64,000 bases of DNA from Bradyrhizobium sp. 1(2017) (GCF_011602485.2 NZ_CP050022.2:5476001-5540000); one strand, 5' to 3'; shown: positions 35,581 to 45,544, counted from the first letter of the stretch. Notes: generated by a model not told the origin, from the sequence alone. Numbers and translations: made by a program.

Positions 35581-36585
35581 TCAGCCGGCGATGCGGCGCG
35601 GGCCCTTGCGGGCAACCGACGTCGCCGCGGGCCGCGACGGCGTTTCCAGGCACCGGGTGGCGATCTCGAGGCTGGCGACGCCCTCGTCGCCGGTGACCGC
35701 CGGCGTCTCACCGTTGCGCACCGCCTTCAGGAACGCGAGCAGCTCGGCGCGGAGCGGCTCGTCATGGCCGACCGGCAGATGTCGCATCGAATAGCTGCCG
35801 TCGGGCTTGAAGCCGAAGCATTCGGTGACCTGGCGCGTCAGCAGATCGCCCATCACGTATTTGTCGCGCGTCGCGACTGTGACGCTGCGGGCCTTGAACG
35901 GCGTCAGCCAGTTGGTGTTGATGTGGGCGAGCACGCCGTTGGCGGTGCGGAACTGCAACAGCGCGATGTCCTCGCGCTCGGCGACCGCACTCGACAATTG
36001 CGGCTGCACCTCGACGATGTCGGATTCGGTGAACCAGCGGATCAGGTCGATGTCGTGCACGGCGAGGTCGATGACGACGCCGACATTGGACATGCGCGGC
36101 GGGAACGGGCCGACGCGCGTGATCGCGATGGAGAGAATGTCCTCGCCCGCGATCGCCTGCTTGACGGCGGCGACCGCCGGATTGAAGCGTTCGACATGGC
36201 CGATCATCAGCGTGACGCCGACCTTCTGCGCGGCGGCGACGATCTCGCGGCCCTCTTCGACCGTGGACGCGATCGGCTTCTCGACCAGCACATGGATTTT
36301 CCTGGCGATGCAGGCGAGCGCGATCTCGTGATGCAGATGGGTGGGCGCCGCGATAGTGACGGCATCGACGCCTTCGGCGAGGAGCTGGTCGAGCGTCTCG
36401 AAGCCCGGGCAGCCCGCAAGCTCGGTGGTGCGCGTCCGGTGCGCCGGCGAGGGATCGACAATGCCGACCAGGCTGACGCCGGGTAGGCCCGCGAGCACAC
36501 GCGCATGGTTGCTGCCCATCACGCCCGCGCCAATGACGCCGACGCGCAGGCCGGCCTTTGCCGACGCAAATCCTTTGGAACTCAT
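35581..36585 (-). CDS. Gfo/Idh/MocA dehydrogenase, WlbA/WbpB-like
   Basis: 334 aa from MSSKGFASAKAG. Rossmann motif VGVIGAGVMGSNHA, catalytic EKPIA, and IDLAVHDIDLIRWF at the domain junction. Related enzymes oxidise UDP-GlcNAc(3NAc)A-type or UDP-GlcNAc sugars at C3 before transamination by a DegT enzyme. That pairing is seen here (46 bp between genes or less). Likely part of amino-sugar synthesis for surface polysaccharide; exact sugar not determined. Confidence 0.87.
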   Translation of the reverse strand: MSSKGFASAKAGLRVGVIGAGVMGSNHARVLAGLPGVSLVGIVDPSPAHRTRTTELAGCPGFETLDQLLAEGVDAVTIAAPTHLHHEIALACIARKIHVLVEKPIASTVEEGREIVAAAQKVGVTLMIGHVERFNPAVAAVKQAIAGEDILSIAITRVGPFPPRMSNVGVVIDLAVHDIDLIRWFTESDIVEVQPQLSSAVAEREDIALLQFRTANGVLAHINTNWLTPFKARSVTVATRDKYVMGDLLTRQVTECFGFKPDGSYSMRHLPVGHDEPLRAELLAFLKAVRNGETPAVTGDEGVASLEIATRCLETPSRPAATSVARKGPRRIAG

Positions 36586-36768
36586 CTGATGGAACCCCGA
36601 TTCAATCCAAATCCCCGGCGCCGCTTCTAGCACGGGCGCCACATTTGTGGCGAATGCCCCGCTATCGGTCCGGACACGATTTGATTCAAAAAGTTACACG
36701 TTCCCCGGGCCTTAAGCCGGAAAGATACCGCTCTTCCGGCCCGGGTCGCGTGATTCGGAGCTTGCTGG

Positions 36769-38181
36769 TTACGACCTTTGGTAGTCGTCTTCAATCCGGA
36801 TGATGTCGTCTTCCCCGAGATAACTTCCAGTCTGGACCTCGATCAGCTCCAGCATGATTTTCCCGGGATTCTCCATCCGGTGGACGGCGCCCATCGGGAT
36901 GTAGATCGACTCGTTCTCGTGCACCGCCTTGACGGTGTCGTTGACGGTCACCTGGGCCGTACCTCGCACCACGATCCAGTGCTCGGCCCGATGGTGATGC
37001 TTTTGCAGCGACAGCCGGCCGCCCGGCTTCACCACGATGCGCTTGACCTGGTGGCGCTCGCCATTGTCGACGGACTGATAGCTGCCCCAGGGGCGGTGCA
37101 CCTTGAGATGCTCCTCGGTGACCTTCGGCGCGACCGCCTTCAGCTTGGTCACGAGACGCTTCAGCCCGTTGGCATCCTTCTGGCGCGAGACCAGCACCGC
37201 ATCCGCGGTCGCGACCACGACGAGATCGTCGACGCCTTCGAGCGCGACCAGCGCGGAATCGGTGGTGACGTTGCAGTTGCGGGAATCCTCGAACACCGCG
37301 GTGCCGTGTGCCGCGTTGCCTTGCGCGTCCTTCTCCGACAACTCCCACACTGCGAGCCAGGAGCCGACGTCGGACCAGCCGCACGACACCGGCACCACGG
37401 CGGCACGCGAGGTCTTCTCCATCACGGCATAGTCGATCGAGATCGCCTTCGCCGCGCCGAAGGCCTGCGGCTCGAGCGTGACGAAGCCGAGATCGCGGCC
37501 GGCATTGTTGACCGCATTGGCGATCGCCTCCACGCTGGCCGCATCGACCCTGCGGTATTCGTCGAGCAGGACCGCGGCCGGAAACATGAAGTTGCCGCTG
37601 TTCCAGAGATAGCCCGAATTGACGTAGTCGGACGCCTTCACCGCGTCCGGCTTCTCGACGAAGCGCGCGACCGCGTGCACCTCGCCGGTGATCGCCTCGC
37701 CCGGGTTGATATAGCCATATTCGGTCGCCGGCCGCTCCGGCTTGACGCCGAAGGTGACGATGCGTCCGGCATTCGCGGCCGCGAGGCCCTCGCGGCATGC
37801 GGCGACGAAGGCGGCATTGTCCCGCACCACGTGGTCGGCGGCGAGCGCGAGCACGATCGCCTCATTGGCGCGGTTTTGCGCGAACACCGCGCCGGCGGCA
37901 ATCGCAGGCCCGGAATCGCGCCGCATCGGCTCGAGGATCACGTCGGCCTCGATGCCGATCTCGGCGAGCTGCTCCAGCACCATGAAGCGATAGGACGCGT
38001 TGGTGATAACGATCGGCCGGTCGAACAGCTGCGGATCGGAGACGCGCAGCAGCGTGTCCTGGAAAGTCGAGCGGGTGCCGAACAGCGGCAGGAATTGCTT
38101 GGGGCGCACCTCGCGGGAGGCCGGCCACAGGCGCGTGCCGGCACCGCCGCACATGATCAGTGGGATTATGCGTTTGTCCAT
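36769..38181 (-). CDS. manC: mannose-1-phosphate guanylyltransferase / mannose-6-phosphate isomerase
   Basis: 470 aa. Nucleotidyltransferase domain (about 1-290) with MCGGAGTRLWPASR and RPKQFLPLFG; C-terminal type II phosphomannose isomerase cupin (about 350-470) with RPWGSYQSVD, PGGRLSLQKHHHRAEHW and IPMGAVHRMENPG. It makes GDP-mannose for polysaccharide. The upstream epimerase gene ends 7 bp away, so both are coupled. Start at MDKRII (an ATG two codons earlier is possible). Confidence 0.94.
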   Translation of the reverse strand: MDKRIIPLIMCGGAGTRLWPASREVRPKQFLPLFGTRSTFQDTLLRVSDPQLFDRPIVITNASYRFMVLEQLAEIGIEADVILEPMRRDSGPAIAAGAVFAQNRANEAIVLALAADHVVRDNAAFVAACREGLAAANAGRIVTFGVKPERPATEYGYINPGEAITGEVHAVARFVEKPDAVKASDYVNSGYLWNSGNFMFPAAVLLDEYRRVDAASVEAIANAVNNAGRDLGFVTLEPQAFGAAKAISIDYAVMEKTSRAAVVPVSCGWSDVGSWLAVWELSEKDAQGNAAHGTAVFEDSRNCNVTTDSALVALEGVDDLVVVATADAVLVSRQKDANGLKRLVTKLKAVAPKVTEEHLKVHRPWGSYQSVDNGERHQVKRIVVKPGGRLSLQKHHHRAEHWIVVRGTAQVTVNDTVKAVHENESIYIPMGAVHRMENPGKIMLELIEVQTGSYLGEDDIIRIEDDYQRS

Positions 38182-38188
38182 CGTCATC

Positions 38189-39178
38189 TCAAACCTTGAA
38201 GTAGTCCCGATACCAGGTGACAAATTTATGGACCCCGTGCTCGATCGGCGTTGACGGCGCAAAGCCGGTATCGCGCATCAGGTCCTCGACATCCGCGAAC
38301 GTTTCCAACACGTCTCCCGGCTGCATCGGCAGCAATTCTTTGATCGCCGTCCGGCCCAGCTCCCGTTCCAGAAGACCGACGACATGCATCAGTTCCTCCG
38401 GACGGTGATTGCCGACATTGTAGATCTTTGACGGCGCATTTGCGGCAGCCGGATCGTCCGCGGGCACACGATCGATCAGCCGGGATACTACATGGGTCAC
38501 GTCATCAACATAAGTGAAGTCGCGACGCATCCTTCCATGGTTAAAGAGCCGGATTGGCCTCCCTGCCAAAATGGCATCTACAAAGAGAAACATGGCCATA
38601 TCAGGCCGTCCCCACGGCCCGTAAATGGTAAAGAAGCGCAGGCCCGTGACCGGCAGCTGGTAGAGATGGCTGTAGGACTGCGCCATCAATTCGTTCGCCT
38701 TCTTGGTCGCGGCGTAGAGGCTCACCGGGTGATCGGTGCGGTCCGCAACCGCAAATGGCAGTTTTGTGTTGGCGCCGTAAACGGACGATGACGAGGCGTA
38801 GACGAGGTGACGACAGCCATTGTTGCGGCAGCCCTCGAGCACGTTGAGAAAGCCCCGGAGATTGGAATCGGCATAGGCGTGCGGCTGCTCGATCGAATAG
38901 CGCACGCCGGCCTGGGCCGCGAAATGCACGACCTCTGCAAAACGATGTTGCGCAAACAGCGCCGCGATCGTCCCGCGATCGGCGAGATCGGCCTCGACGA
39001 AGGAGAAGCGGCGTTCGTTCCGCAGCAGCGCAAGGCGCGCCCGCTTCAGCGCCGGATCGTAATAGGTGTTGAGATTGTCGAGCCCGACGACGGTCCGGCC
39101 TTCGCCCAGGAGCTGCCGGGCGACGTGGAAGCCGATGAAGCCGGCAGCGCCCGTGACCAAAATCGCCTGATCCGTCAT
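38189..39178 (-). CDS. UDP-glucuronate 4-epimerase-like NDP-sugar epimerase
   Basis: 329 aa short-chain sugar epimerase. TGAAGFIGFHVA nucleotide-binding loop, YAATKKANE catalytic Tyr/Lys (YxxxK), and AAQAGVRYSIEQPHAY, diagnostic of the UDP-glucuronate epimerase (LspL/Cap1J) subgroup. It would form UDP-galacturonate, a common sugar of rhizobial LPS cores. It shares a transcript with manC and is divergent from the flippase-like gene. Confidence 0.88.
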   Translation of the reverse strand: MTDQAILVTGAAGFIGFHVARQLLGEGRTVVGLDNLNTYYDPALKRARLALLRNERRFSFVEADLADRGTIAALFAQHRFAEVVHFAAQAGVRYSIEQPHAYADSNLRGFLNVLEGCRNNGCRHLVYASSSSVYGANTKLPFAVADRTDHPVSLYAATKKANELMAQSYSHLYQLPVTGLRFFTIYGPWGRPDMAMFLFVDAILAGRPIRLFNHGRMRRDFTYVDDVTHVVSRLIDRVPADDPAAANAPSKIYNVGNHRPEELMHVVGLLERELGRTAIKELLPMQPGDVLETFADVEDLMRDTGFAPSTPIEHGVHKFVTWYRDYFKV

Positions 39179-39391
39179 CCTGTTCCCAAGGGATACTGAG
39201 CCCGCAGCGCCTGTTTAGCCGCGGCCCGGAGGGGGTCGCAATAGCCCGCCTCGCCTTTCATGACGGCCGGCATAAATGCCTTCATAACCGCTATTGCAAG
39301 ATCGGCGCCAAAACCATACCAAAGCGGCCGAATTCGGCGCCTCGCGTCGGGTTGCCTCCCAATCTTCGCAAACCCTGTTGATGCGGGCGAG

Positions 39392-40351
39392 ATGCGCCGA
39401 ATCCTGCTTTCTGCGGCCAAGATCCTGATTTCCGCGGCGCTGCTCTATCTGGCGCTGCGCAAGGTGGACCTGTCCGAACTGTTTTCGCGCTTCACGGTGA
39501 CCAGCCTGGTCTGGATCGGCGTGGCGATCGCGGTCACGTTCCTGCAGATCTTCGTCGGCGTGCTGCGCTGGCGGGAGATTAGCGCCGAATGCGGCGCGCC
39601 GCTCGAGCTCGCCCGCGCCATGCGCTACAACGTGATCGGCGCCTTCTTCAACCAGACGCTGCCGTCCGCGATCGGCGGCGATGCGGTCCGGCTGTGGCTG
39701 GTCGCGCGCGCCGGCGCCGGCTGGCGCGCCGCCACCTATTCGATCTTCGTCGATCGCGCCATCGGCCTGATCGCGCTCGCGATCCTCATCGTCGCCAGCC
39801 TGCCGTGGAGCTACACGCTCATCACCGATCCGCACGGGCGTTCGGCGCTGCTGCTCATCGATCTCTTGGCGCTCGCCGGCGGCCTCGGCTTCCTGATCTT
39901 CGGCGCCCTGAAATGGCGCTGGCTGAAAACCTGGTGGGCAACGCATCACATTCATGCGTGCGCGGTGATCGCCAATCGCGTGATCTTCAGCCCCACCCGC
40001 GGGCCGATCATCGCGGTCCTGTCGATCCTGGTCCACGTGCTGGCCGTCGTCATCGCCTGGTGCGTCGTGCAGGCGATTGCGGCCCCGGTCGGCTTCAGCG
40101 ACGTCTTCCTGCTCGTCCCGCCCGTGATGCTGATCACCTTGATGCCGATCTCGATCGCCGGCTGGGGCGTGCGTGAAGCCACGATGAGCCTTGCATTCGG
40201 TTTCGCCGGGCTCGCCGCCAACGAGGGCGTCAACGTCTCGCTGCTGTTCGGCGCCGTGTTCTTCATCGTCGGCGCGATCGGCGGGCTCGTATGGATCCTC
40301 AGCGCGGAGAAAGCCGCGCAAGGATCGGCCCCGATCGGGGTGCCGGAGTGA
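39392..40351 (+). CDS. LPG-synthase-TM/flippase-like membrane protein
   Basis: 319 aa with about 8 hydrophobic helices (lysylphosphatidylglycerol synthase TM-region family). Features: GVLRWREI, FFNQTLPSAIGGDAVRLW and SIAGWGVREATM. Members move or use lipid-linked sugars or act beside glycosyltransferases. It begins at ATG 39392. Its TGA overlaps the GTG start of the WecA-like gene by 4 bp, coupling the two. Confidence 0.85.
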   Translation: MRRILLSAAKILISAALLYLALRKVDLSELFSRFTVTSLVWIGVAIAVTFLQIFVGVLRWREISAECGAPLELARAMRYNVIGAFFNQTLPSAIGGDAVRLWLVARAGAGWRAATYSIFVDRAIGLIALAILIVASLPWSYTLITDPHGRSALLLIDLLALAGGLGFLIFGALKWRWLKTWWATHHIHACAVIANRVIFSPTRGPIIAVLSILVHVLAVVIAWCVVQAIAAPVGFSDVFLLVPPVMLITLMPISIAGWGVREATMSLAFGFAGLAANEGVNVSLLFGAVFFIVGAIGGLVWILSAEKAAQGSAPIGVPE

Positions 40352-41382
40352 CGACGCTGGTCGCAGGTCCGGACCTTGCGGCCGGACTGGTGCTGTTTCT
40401 GCTTGCGCCGGCCGTGCTGGCCGCATTGATCTCCGCCTGCATCACCCGGCTGAGCATGCCGCTGCTGCAGCGTTATGCGCTGGCGCGGCCGAATGCGCGG
40501 TCCTCGCATCGCATCCCGACGCCGCAGGGCGCCGGGATCGCCGTCGTCGCAGCGACGCTGCTGGTCGCTGCGCCCTGGGCTGCCTGGACCCATGGCGCGA
40601 TTCCCCTGGCCCTGATCGGCTCCGCCATGCTGATCGCGCTGGTCGGGCTTGTCGACGACATCAGGCCTCTGCCGGTCAGCGTACGGCTGTTGCTGCAGGC
40701 CGCGGCCGTGACCACCATCGTCCATGCGGCACCGGAGACGCTGCGGATCGTGCCCGCGCTGCCGCTTGCCCTGGAACGCGTCCTCATCGTCATCGCCGGC
40801 GTCTGGTTCGTGAACCTCGTCAATTTCATGGACGGGCTCGACCTGATGACGGTGTCCGAAGTGGTGCCGACGACCGCCGCGCTCGGGCTGCTCGGATGGT
40901 TCGGCGACCTCTCCCCGTCCGCCAGCCTGCTCGCGGCCGCCCTGTGCGGCGCCATGCTCGGCTTTGCGCCGTTCAACAAGCCGGTCGCACGCGTGTTCCT
41001 CGGCGATGTCGGCAGCCTGCCGATCGGCCTTCTGCTCGGCTGGTGCCTGCTCGATCTCGCCTGGCACGGGCAAGCCGCCGCGGCGCTGCTGCTCCCGGGC
41101 TATTACCTCGCGGATGCCACCATCACGCTGTTTCGCCGTATCCTGCGCCGCGAACAGTTCTGGTCGGCGCATCGCTCGCATTTCTATCAGCGTGCGACCG
41201 ACAACGGCTTCACGGTCGCGCAGGTGATCGGCGAAGTATTCGTGCTCAATCTCGTGCTGGCATTGCTTGCCGTCGTCACCGTTCGCGCCGGTTCGACGGC
41301 GGCCGCGATCGCCTGTCTGCTCGCGGGCGCGATCGCGATCGCATTCGTGCTGCGGCGCTTCTCGCGCCCTCAAGTGTCCTGA
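40348..41382 (+). CDS. WecA/WreU-like polyprenyl-phosphate sugar-1-phosphate transferase
   Basis: 344 aa, about 10 helices, MraY/WecA family. NARSSHRIPTPQGAG, the catalytic VGLVDDIRPLP and VNLVNFMDGLDLM, and a cytoplasmic RVFLGDVGSLPIG and HRSHFYQRA. It would transfer a sugar-1-phosphate to undecaprenyl phosphate to start O-antigen. Next to 4,6-dehydratase and 4-reductase genes, it matches the rhizobial WreU role (QuiNAc-1-P). GTG start overlaps the preceding stop. The 3' end overlaps the convergent epimerase gene by 13 bp. Confidence 0.88.
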   Translation: MTTLVAGPDLAAGLVLFLLAPAVLAALISACITRLSMPLLQRYALARPNARSSHRIPTPQGAGIAVVAATLLVAAPWAAWTHGAIPLALIGSAMLIALVGLVDDIRPLPVSVRLLLQAAAVTTIVHAAPETLRIVPALPLALERVLIVIAGVWFVNLVNFMDGLDLMTVSEVVPTTAALGLLGWFGDLSPSASLLAAALCGAMLGFAPFNKPVARVFLGDVGSLPIGLLLGWCLLDLAWHGQAAAALLLPGYYLADATITLFRRILRREQFWSAHRSHFYQRATDNGFTVAQVIGEVFVLNLVLALLAVVTVRAGSTAAAIACLLAGAIAIAFVLRRFSRPQVS

Positions 41383-42317
41383 GACGACAGCGCGAGGTGC
41401 AAACCCTCGTCGAGCGAGACCAGCGGCTGCCAGCCGGTCGCGAGCGCCTTCGAGATGTTGAGCTCGAGCGAGCCGATCAGGCTGTCTCGCGTGTTCTGGC
41501 GGCCGATCATCTTGAGAACCGCACCGAGCAGGGCCGGCGGCACGGCGAACAGGCGCGGGTGCTTGCCGGACGCCTTCGCCAAATGCGCGATGAATTCGGC
41601 GGTCGAGACCTGTTCCCTGTCGGCCACCAGGAATATCTCGAAATTGCTCACCGGGTCGGGACGGCCAAGCCGGTGCAGGATGAACGACGACAGGTTCTGC
41701 ACGGCGAGAAAAGCGCGGTGATTGCGGATCGCCCCGAAGGGCAACGGCAGCCCGAGGTCCACTGCGCGCGTCAGCAGCGCGAAATTGCCCTTGGCGCCCG
41801 CACCGTAGATTAGCGGCGGCCTGATCACCGAAATATTCATGTCGTTGTCACGCGCCAGCGTCTTCAGGCCGGCCTCGGCCTCGGCCTTCGACAAGCCGTA
41901 GAGACCGCGCGGCGTCAGGACGTCGTCTTCGCTGAACGGCGCGCGCCGGTCATTGCTGCGTCCATGCACGAGGACGGTGCTGACGAAGATGAACTGGCGC
42001 ACGCCGGCCGCCACCGCACAGCGTGCCAGATGCAGCGTGCCTGCGATGTTGACGTCGCGGTAGATCTGATCCGCATTCTTCTCGCGCGTGTGATGCACAC
42101 GCGCGGCAAGATGGACGACGGCGTCGGCGCCCTCGAGCGCAGCTTGCCAGCCCGTCTCCGGGCCGATCGATCCGACCACGACCTCGTCGTCGATCCCTTT
42201 CGGGCTGCGGACTGCACGGCGAACCGACCAGCCCGCGCGTGCCAGGGCCGGCGTGAGATGGCGGCCGACGAAGCCGCTCGCTCCCGTCACCAGGACGACT
42301 GGTTTCTTCTCGCTCAT
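41370..42317 (-). CDS. NDP-sugar 4-reductase/epimerase, WreQ/WbpV-like
   Basis: 315 aa extended SDR. TGASGFVGRHLTPAL loop, ARVHHTREK after the Rossmann core and the YGLSKAEAE catalytic Tyr/Lys. The family reduces the 4-keto group of UDP-4-keto-QuiNAc to UDP-QuiNAc (WreQ of Rhizobium etli, WbpV of Pseudomonas). It overlaps the end of the next upstream glycosyltransferase gene by 4 bp (ATGA) and would act after the 4,6-dehydratase encoded two genes upstream. Confidence 0.85.
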   Translation of the reverse strand: MSEKKPVVLVTGASGFVGRHLTPALARAGWSVRRAVRSPKGIDDEVVVGSIGPETGWQAALEGADAVVHLAARVHHTREKNADQIYRDVNIAGTLHLARCAVAAGVRQFIFVSTVLVHGRSNDRRAPFSEDDVLTPRGLYGLSKAEAEAGLKTLARDNDMNISVIRPPLIYGAGAKGNFALLTRAVDLGLPLPFGAIRNHRAFLAVQNLSSFILHRLGRPDPVSNFEIFLVADREQVSTAEFIAHLAKASGKHPRLFAVPPALLGAVLKMIGRQNTRDSLIGSLELNISKALATGWQPLVSLDEGLHLALSSQDT

Positions 42318-43534
42318 CGTTGCTCCGCAAGGTCAGGGTTGCGCAACAATTCCTCGATCAGGCCGGCATAGGCGTCCATTGCGACGGTCCGGTCGAAGCG
42401 CGATGCCGCCTTCACCGCCCGCTCCGCCATGGCGCCGTCATCGGAACGGGACGCCGCGCGGATCGCGTCGGTGAGCCGATCGGCGCGGCCCGGCGTCACG
42501 ACCCAGCCGAGCCCGTTCTCGACCACGGTCAACGCGGCCTCGGCCTCCGGCTCGGACACCAGCACCACGGGACGGCCGACCGCCAGCAGATTATAGAACC
42601 GGCTCGGCACCGACACCCCCGCAACGTCCTTCCGGTACGGAATGATCCAGAGATTGGCGGACGCCAGAAACGCCTCGAGCTCGGAATCGGCGACGCGCGT
42701 CACGAAGGAGACATTGGGCAGGTTCGCCTCGGCCTGCAACTGCTTCAGCCGCTCGAAGCCGATGCCCCAGCCGGACAGCAGGAAGTGAATGTCCGTATCG
42801 TCCTTCAAGAGGCGCGCGGCCTCGAACACGATCTCGGGATCGTGGGTGAAGCCGAGATTGCCTGATAGCCCGACGATGAAGCGCGCGGCGAGACCTTTGC
42901 GGAACGGATTGTCCTGCGACAAAGGACGCGGCCCGGGCACGAGCGTCGCCCAGTTCGGGATGAAGCGGATCTTGTTGCGCCTCATGCCGGAATAGCTCAG
43001 CAGCGGACGCTCGGCATCGCGGCCGATGGTGATGACGACATTGAGCGCACGGAACATGAGGCTATTGAGCACGCGCATCGTCCGCGTCACGAGCGAGCCG
43101 GGCTTCAGGAGCCCCGCCATCACCAGCACGTCGGGGAAGAGGTCGTGCATGATCAGCGCCGACCGCGCCCCCTTCAGCCTTGCCGCCGCCGCGACCGCGT
43201 AAGGCAGCATGAAAGGCGCGGTGACGGTGAGCACGACGTCGCCCCGCTTCAGCTCGCGGATCAGCGCCAGGAACGTGCGGCCTGCAAACAGCAGTTCGGA
43301 CACGCCGCGCCGCACCAGCGCCGCCTTGCCCGCCATGCGGTTCTTGACCATGACGACGCGCGGCTTGCCCGGGCCGGCCTGCGAGGCCGGTAACGCGCCC
43401 GGCGAGCCCGACAGCACGACGACCTCGTGGTCTTCGGCGAGACGACCGGCGATCTCCGCCATGATCGACGCCGTCGTGCTCGCGTCGGGCGGGTAATGCT
43501 GGCTCGCGACGACGATCTTGCCTTGAGGTTGCAT
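42314..43534 (-). CDS. GT4 glycosyltransferase, WbuB-like
   Basis: 406 aa from MQPQGKIVVASQHYPPD. GT-B fold; acceptor half with ALIMHDLFPDVLVMAG, donor half with VGLSGNLGFTHDP, SGWGIGFERL and PYRKDVAGVSVPSRFYNLLAVGRPV. Similar to WbuB/FnlB-region transferases that add N-acetyl-fucosamine or related 6-deoxy-amino sugars early in O-unit assembly. Starts 2 bp after the 4,6-dehydratase stop and ends overlapping the 4-reductase start, so the three are translationally coupled. Confidence 0.87.
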   Translation of the reverse strand: MQPQGKIVVASQHYPPDASTTASIMAEIAGRLAEDHEVVVLSGSPGALPASQAGPGKPRVVMVKNRMAGKAALVRRGVSELLFAGRTFLALIRELKRGDVVLTVTAPFMLPYAVAAAARLKGARSALIMHDLFPDVLVMAGLLKPGSLVTRTMRVLNSLMFRALNVVITIGRDAERPLLSYSGMRRNKIRFIPNWATLVPGPRPLSQDNPFRKGLAARFIVGLSGNLGFTHDPEIVFEAARLLKDDTDIHFLLSGWGIGFERLKQLQAEANLPNVSFVTRVADSELEAFLASANLWIIPYRKDVAGVSVPSRFYNLLAVGRPVVLVSEPEAEAALTVVENGLGWVVTPGRADRLTDAIRAASRSDDGAMAERAVKAASRFDRTVAMDAYAGLIEELLRNPDLAEQR

Positions 43535-43536
43535 GG

Positions 43537-45444
43537 TCAGGCCGCGGTCGACCCGAATTCGGGAACTGCATCCTTCAGGATGGTCCTGATGGTGGCGCGG
43601 TCGTCGCGCGCGATCGCCTGCTCGAGCGCGGCAATCCATTTGCGCAGCGTCTGCATCGGCGGCTCGTTCGGCTGCGCGGCCATGATGCCGGCGACGCCGA
43701 TCTCCCGGGTCGGCTCCTCGGAGGCGAACAGGATCTCGTGCAGGCGCTCGCCCGGCCGCATGCCCGTGAACACGATCTCGATGTCGTAGCCCGGCTGCAG
43801 GCCGGACAGGCGGATCATGCGTTCGGCAAGATCGACGATCTTCACCGGCTGGCCCATGTTGAGCACGTAGACCGAGACGTCCGAACGCTGCGTTCCGAGC
43901 GCGTGCGTGGCCGCCGTGATGACGAGATCGCAGGCTTCGCGAATGGTCATGAAATAGCGGACCATGTCCGGATGCGTCACCGTCACCGGTCCGCCGGCCT
44001 CGATCTGGGCCTTGAACTTCGGCACCACCGAGCCGTTCGAGGCCAGCACATTGCCGAACCGGACCGAGATCAGCCGCATCGGCGGCTTGGCGCCGTGCCC
44101 CGCGGCGGCGAGGTCGTGATCCAGCGCCTGGCAGTACATCTCCGCGAAGCGCTTGGTCAGGCCCAGCATCGACACCGGCTCGATCGCCTTGTCGGTCGAG
44201 ATCATCACCATGGCCTCGGCGCCGGCGGCGAGCGCTGCGTCCGCAACGTTGATGGAGCCGAAGATGTTGGTCTTGACGCCCTCGCTCCAGTCGCGCTCGA
44301 GGATCGGCACGTGCTTGAGCGCCGCGGCATGGAACACGATGTCCGGCTTAAACTCGGCCATCAGGCGCATGATGCGCTCGCGGTCACGGATGTCGGCGAT
44401 CCGCCCCTCGATCGCGGCCGTGGTGCCGGCGAGCGTCTCGGTGACCGCATAGAGCGCCGGCTCGGAATTTTCCACGATCAAGAGACGCGCGGCGCCAAAG
44501 GCGACGACACGCTCGCAGATCTCCGACCCGATCGAGCCGCCGCCGCCGGTGACGATCACCGCCTTGCCCCTGATCAGGGCTTCGAGGCGCGCATAGTCGA
44601 TGGTCTCGCTGGGCCGCAGCAGGAGGTCCTCGACCGCGACGGCGGTGAGGCGCGGCGTGTCCCCGCTCTCGAGCGAAGGCATGCGGTTGACGATGACGCC
44701 GAGCTTTCGTGCCCGCATTAGGACCGATTCCGGATGCGCCTCCGGCTCGAACGCCGACGGCGTCATCACGATCCGCGCGATCGGCTTGTTGCGCTTGGCG
44801 AAGTCCGCGATGACGTCCTCGACATCGTCGATGCCGCCCAGCACCGGCACGTTGCGAATGAACTGGCCGCGGTCGGAGCTCGATGGCGACAGCACGCCGA
44901 CCGGCCAGATGCGCTTGATCGCTCCGCTCTCGATCCCGCGCAACAGCACTTCCGCATCGGCGGCACGGCCGATCAGCAGCGTCGGGGCGGCATCATCGGT
45001 CCTCGCATGACGCCGCACCCGGGTATAGCGGAAATAGCGGTACGCCATGCGCGATGCGCTGAGGAAGGAGACCTCGAGGAACCAGTAGAGGATGATCGTC
45101 ACCTTGCCGAGGAAGAAGGCACCGCGGACGTTGGGGGCGACGAAGATGTAGTCGAGGACGAGAAGGGCGACCGTCAGCACGGTAGCGACGCGGATGATGT
45201 TCAGCGCGTCCGGCAGCGAGATGAAGCGCCATTTCGTGGTGGTCAGGTTGAAGACGAAGAACACGACCACGCTGAAGGCGAGGAAATAGGGCAGGATCTG
45301 GATCAGCAGCGGCAGGCGATCGTAGAAGCCGTCGCCGCCCTCGAATCGCAGATAGAAGGCGACGAACAGCGCCGCCGTGGTCGCCAGCAGGTCGTGGAGC
45401 GCGATCAGGAAATTGCGCAAGGTGAGATGCGAAAGACGCGTCAT
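43537..45444 (-). CDS. UDP-GlcNAc 4,6-dehydratase, WbpM/WreV-like (CapD family)
   Basis: 635 aa. Residues about 1-130 carry four membrane helices, about 150-280 a CoA-binding-like domain, and about 295-590 a large SDR. The SDR has VTGGGGSIGSE and the altered catalytic motif around PVSMLGLTKRFAE, where Met replaces Tyr, as in WbpM/FlaA1. It converts UDP-GlcNAc to the 4-keto-6-deoxy sugar that the WreQ-like enzyme then reduces. The first helices anchor it in the inner membrane. Confidence 0.92.
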   Translation of the reverse strand: MTRLSHLTLRNFLIALHDLLATTAALFVAFYLRFEGGDGFYDRLPLLIQILPYFLAFSVVVFFVFNLTTTKWRFISLPDALNIIRVATVLTVALLVLDYIFVAPNVRGAFFLGKVTIILYWFLEVSFLSASRMAYRYFRYTRVRRHARTDDAAPTLLIGRAADAEVLLRGIESGAIKRIWPVGVLSPSSSDRGQFIRNVPVLGGIDDVEDVIADFAKRNKPIARIVMTPSAFEPEAHPESVLMRARKLGVIVNRMPSLESGDTPRLTAVAVEDLLLRPSETIDYARLEALIRGKAVIVTGGGGSIGSEICERVVAFGAARLLIVENSEPALYAVTETLAGTTAAIEGRIADIRDRERIMRLMAEFKPDIVFHAAALKHVPILERDWSEGVKTNIFGSINVADAALAAGAEAMVMISTDKAIEPVSMLGLTKRFAEMYCQALDHDLAAAGHGAKPPMRLISVRFGNVLASNGSVVPKFKAQIEAGGPVTVTHPDMVRYFMTIREACDLVITAATHALGTQRSDVSVYVLNMGQPVKIVDLAERMIRLSGLQPGYDIEIVFTGMRPGERLHEILFASEEPTREIGVAGIMAAQPNEPPMQTLRKWIAALEQAIARDDRATIRTILKDAVPEFGSTAA

Positions 45445-45544
45445 CCGCCGACCGATGAAATCCCGTTAGGTGCAACCTGACCGGCTGATAGCCCATCTCG
45501 GCAAGACATGCCAGCTTGCCAGTCGAGGCAGCCGCGCCGGCCGT

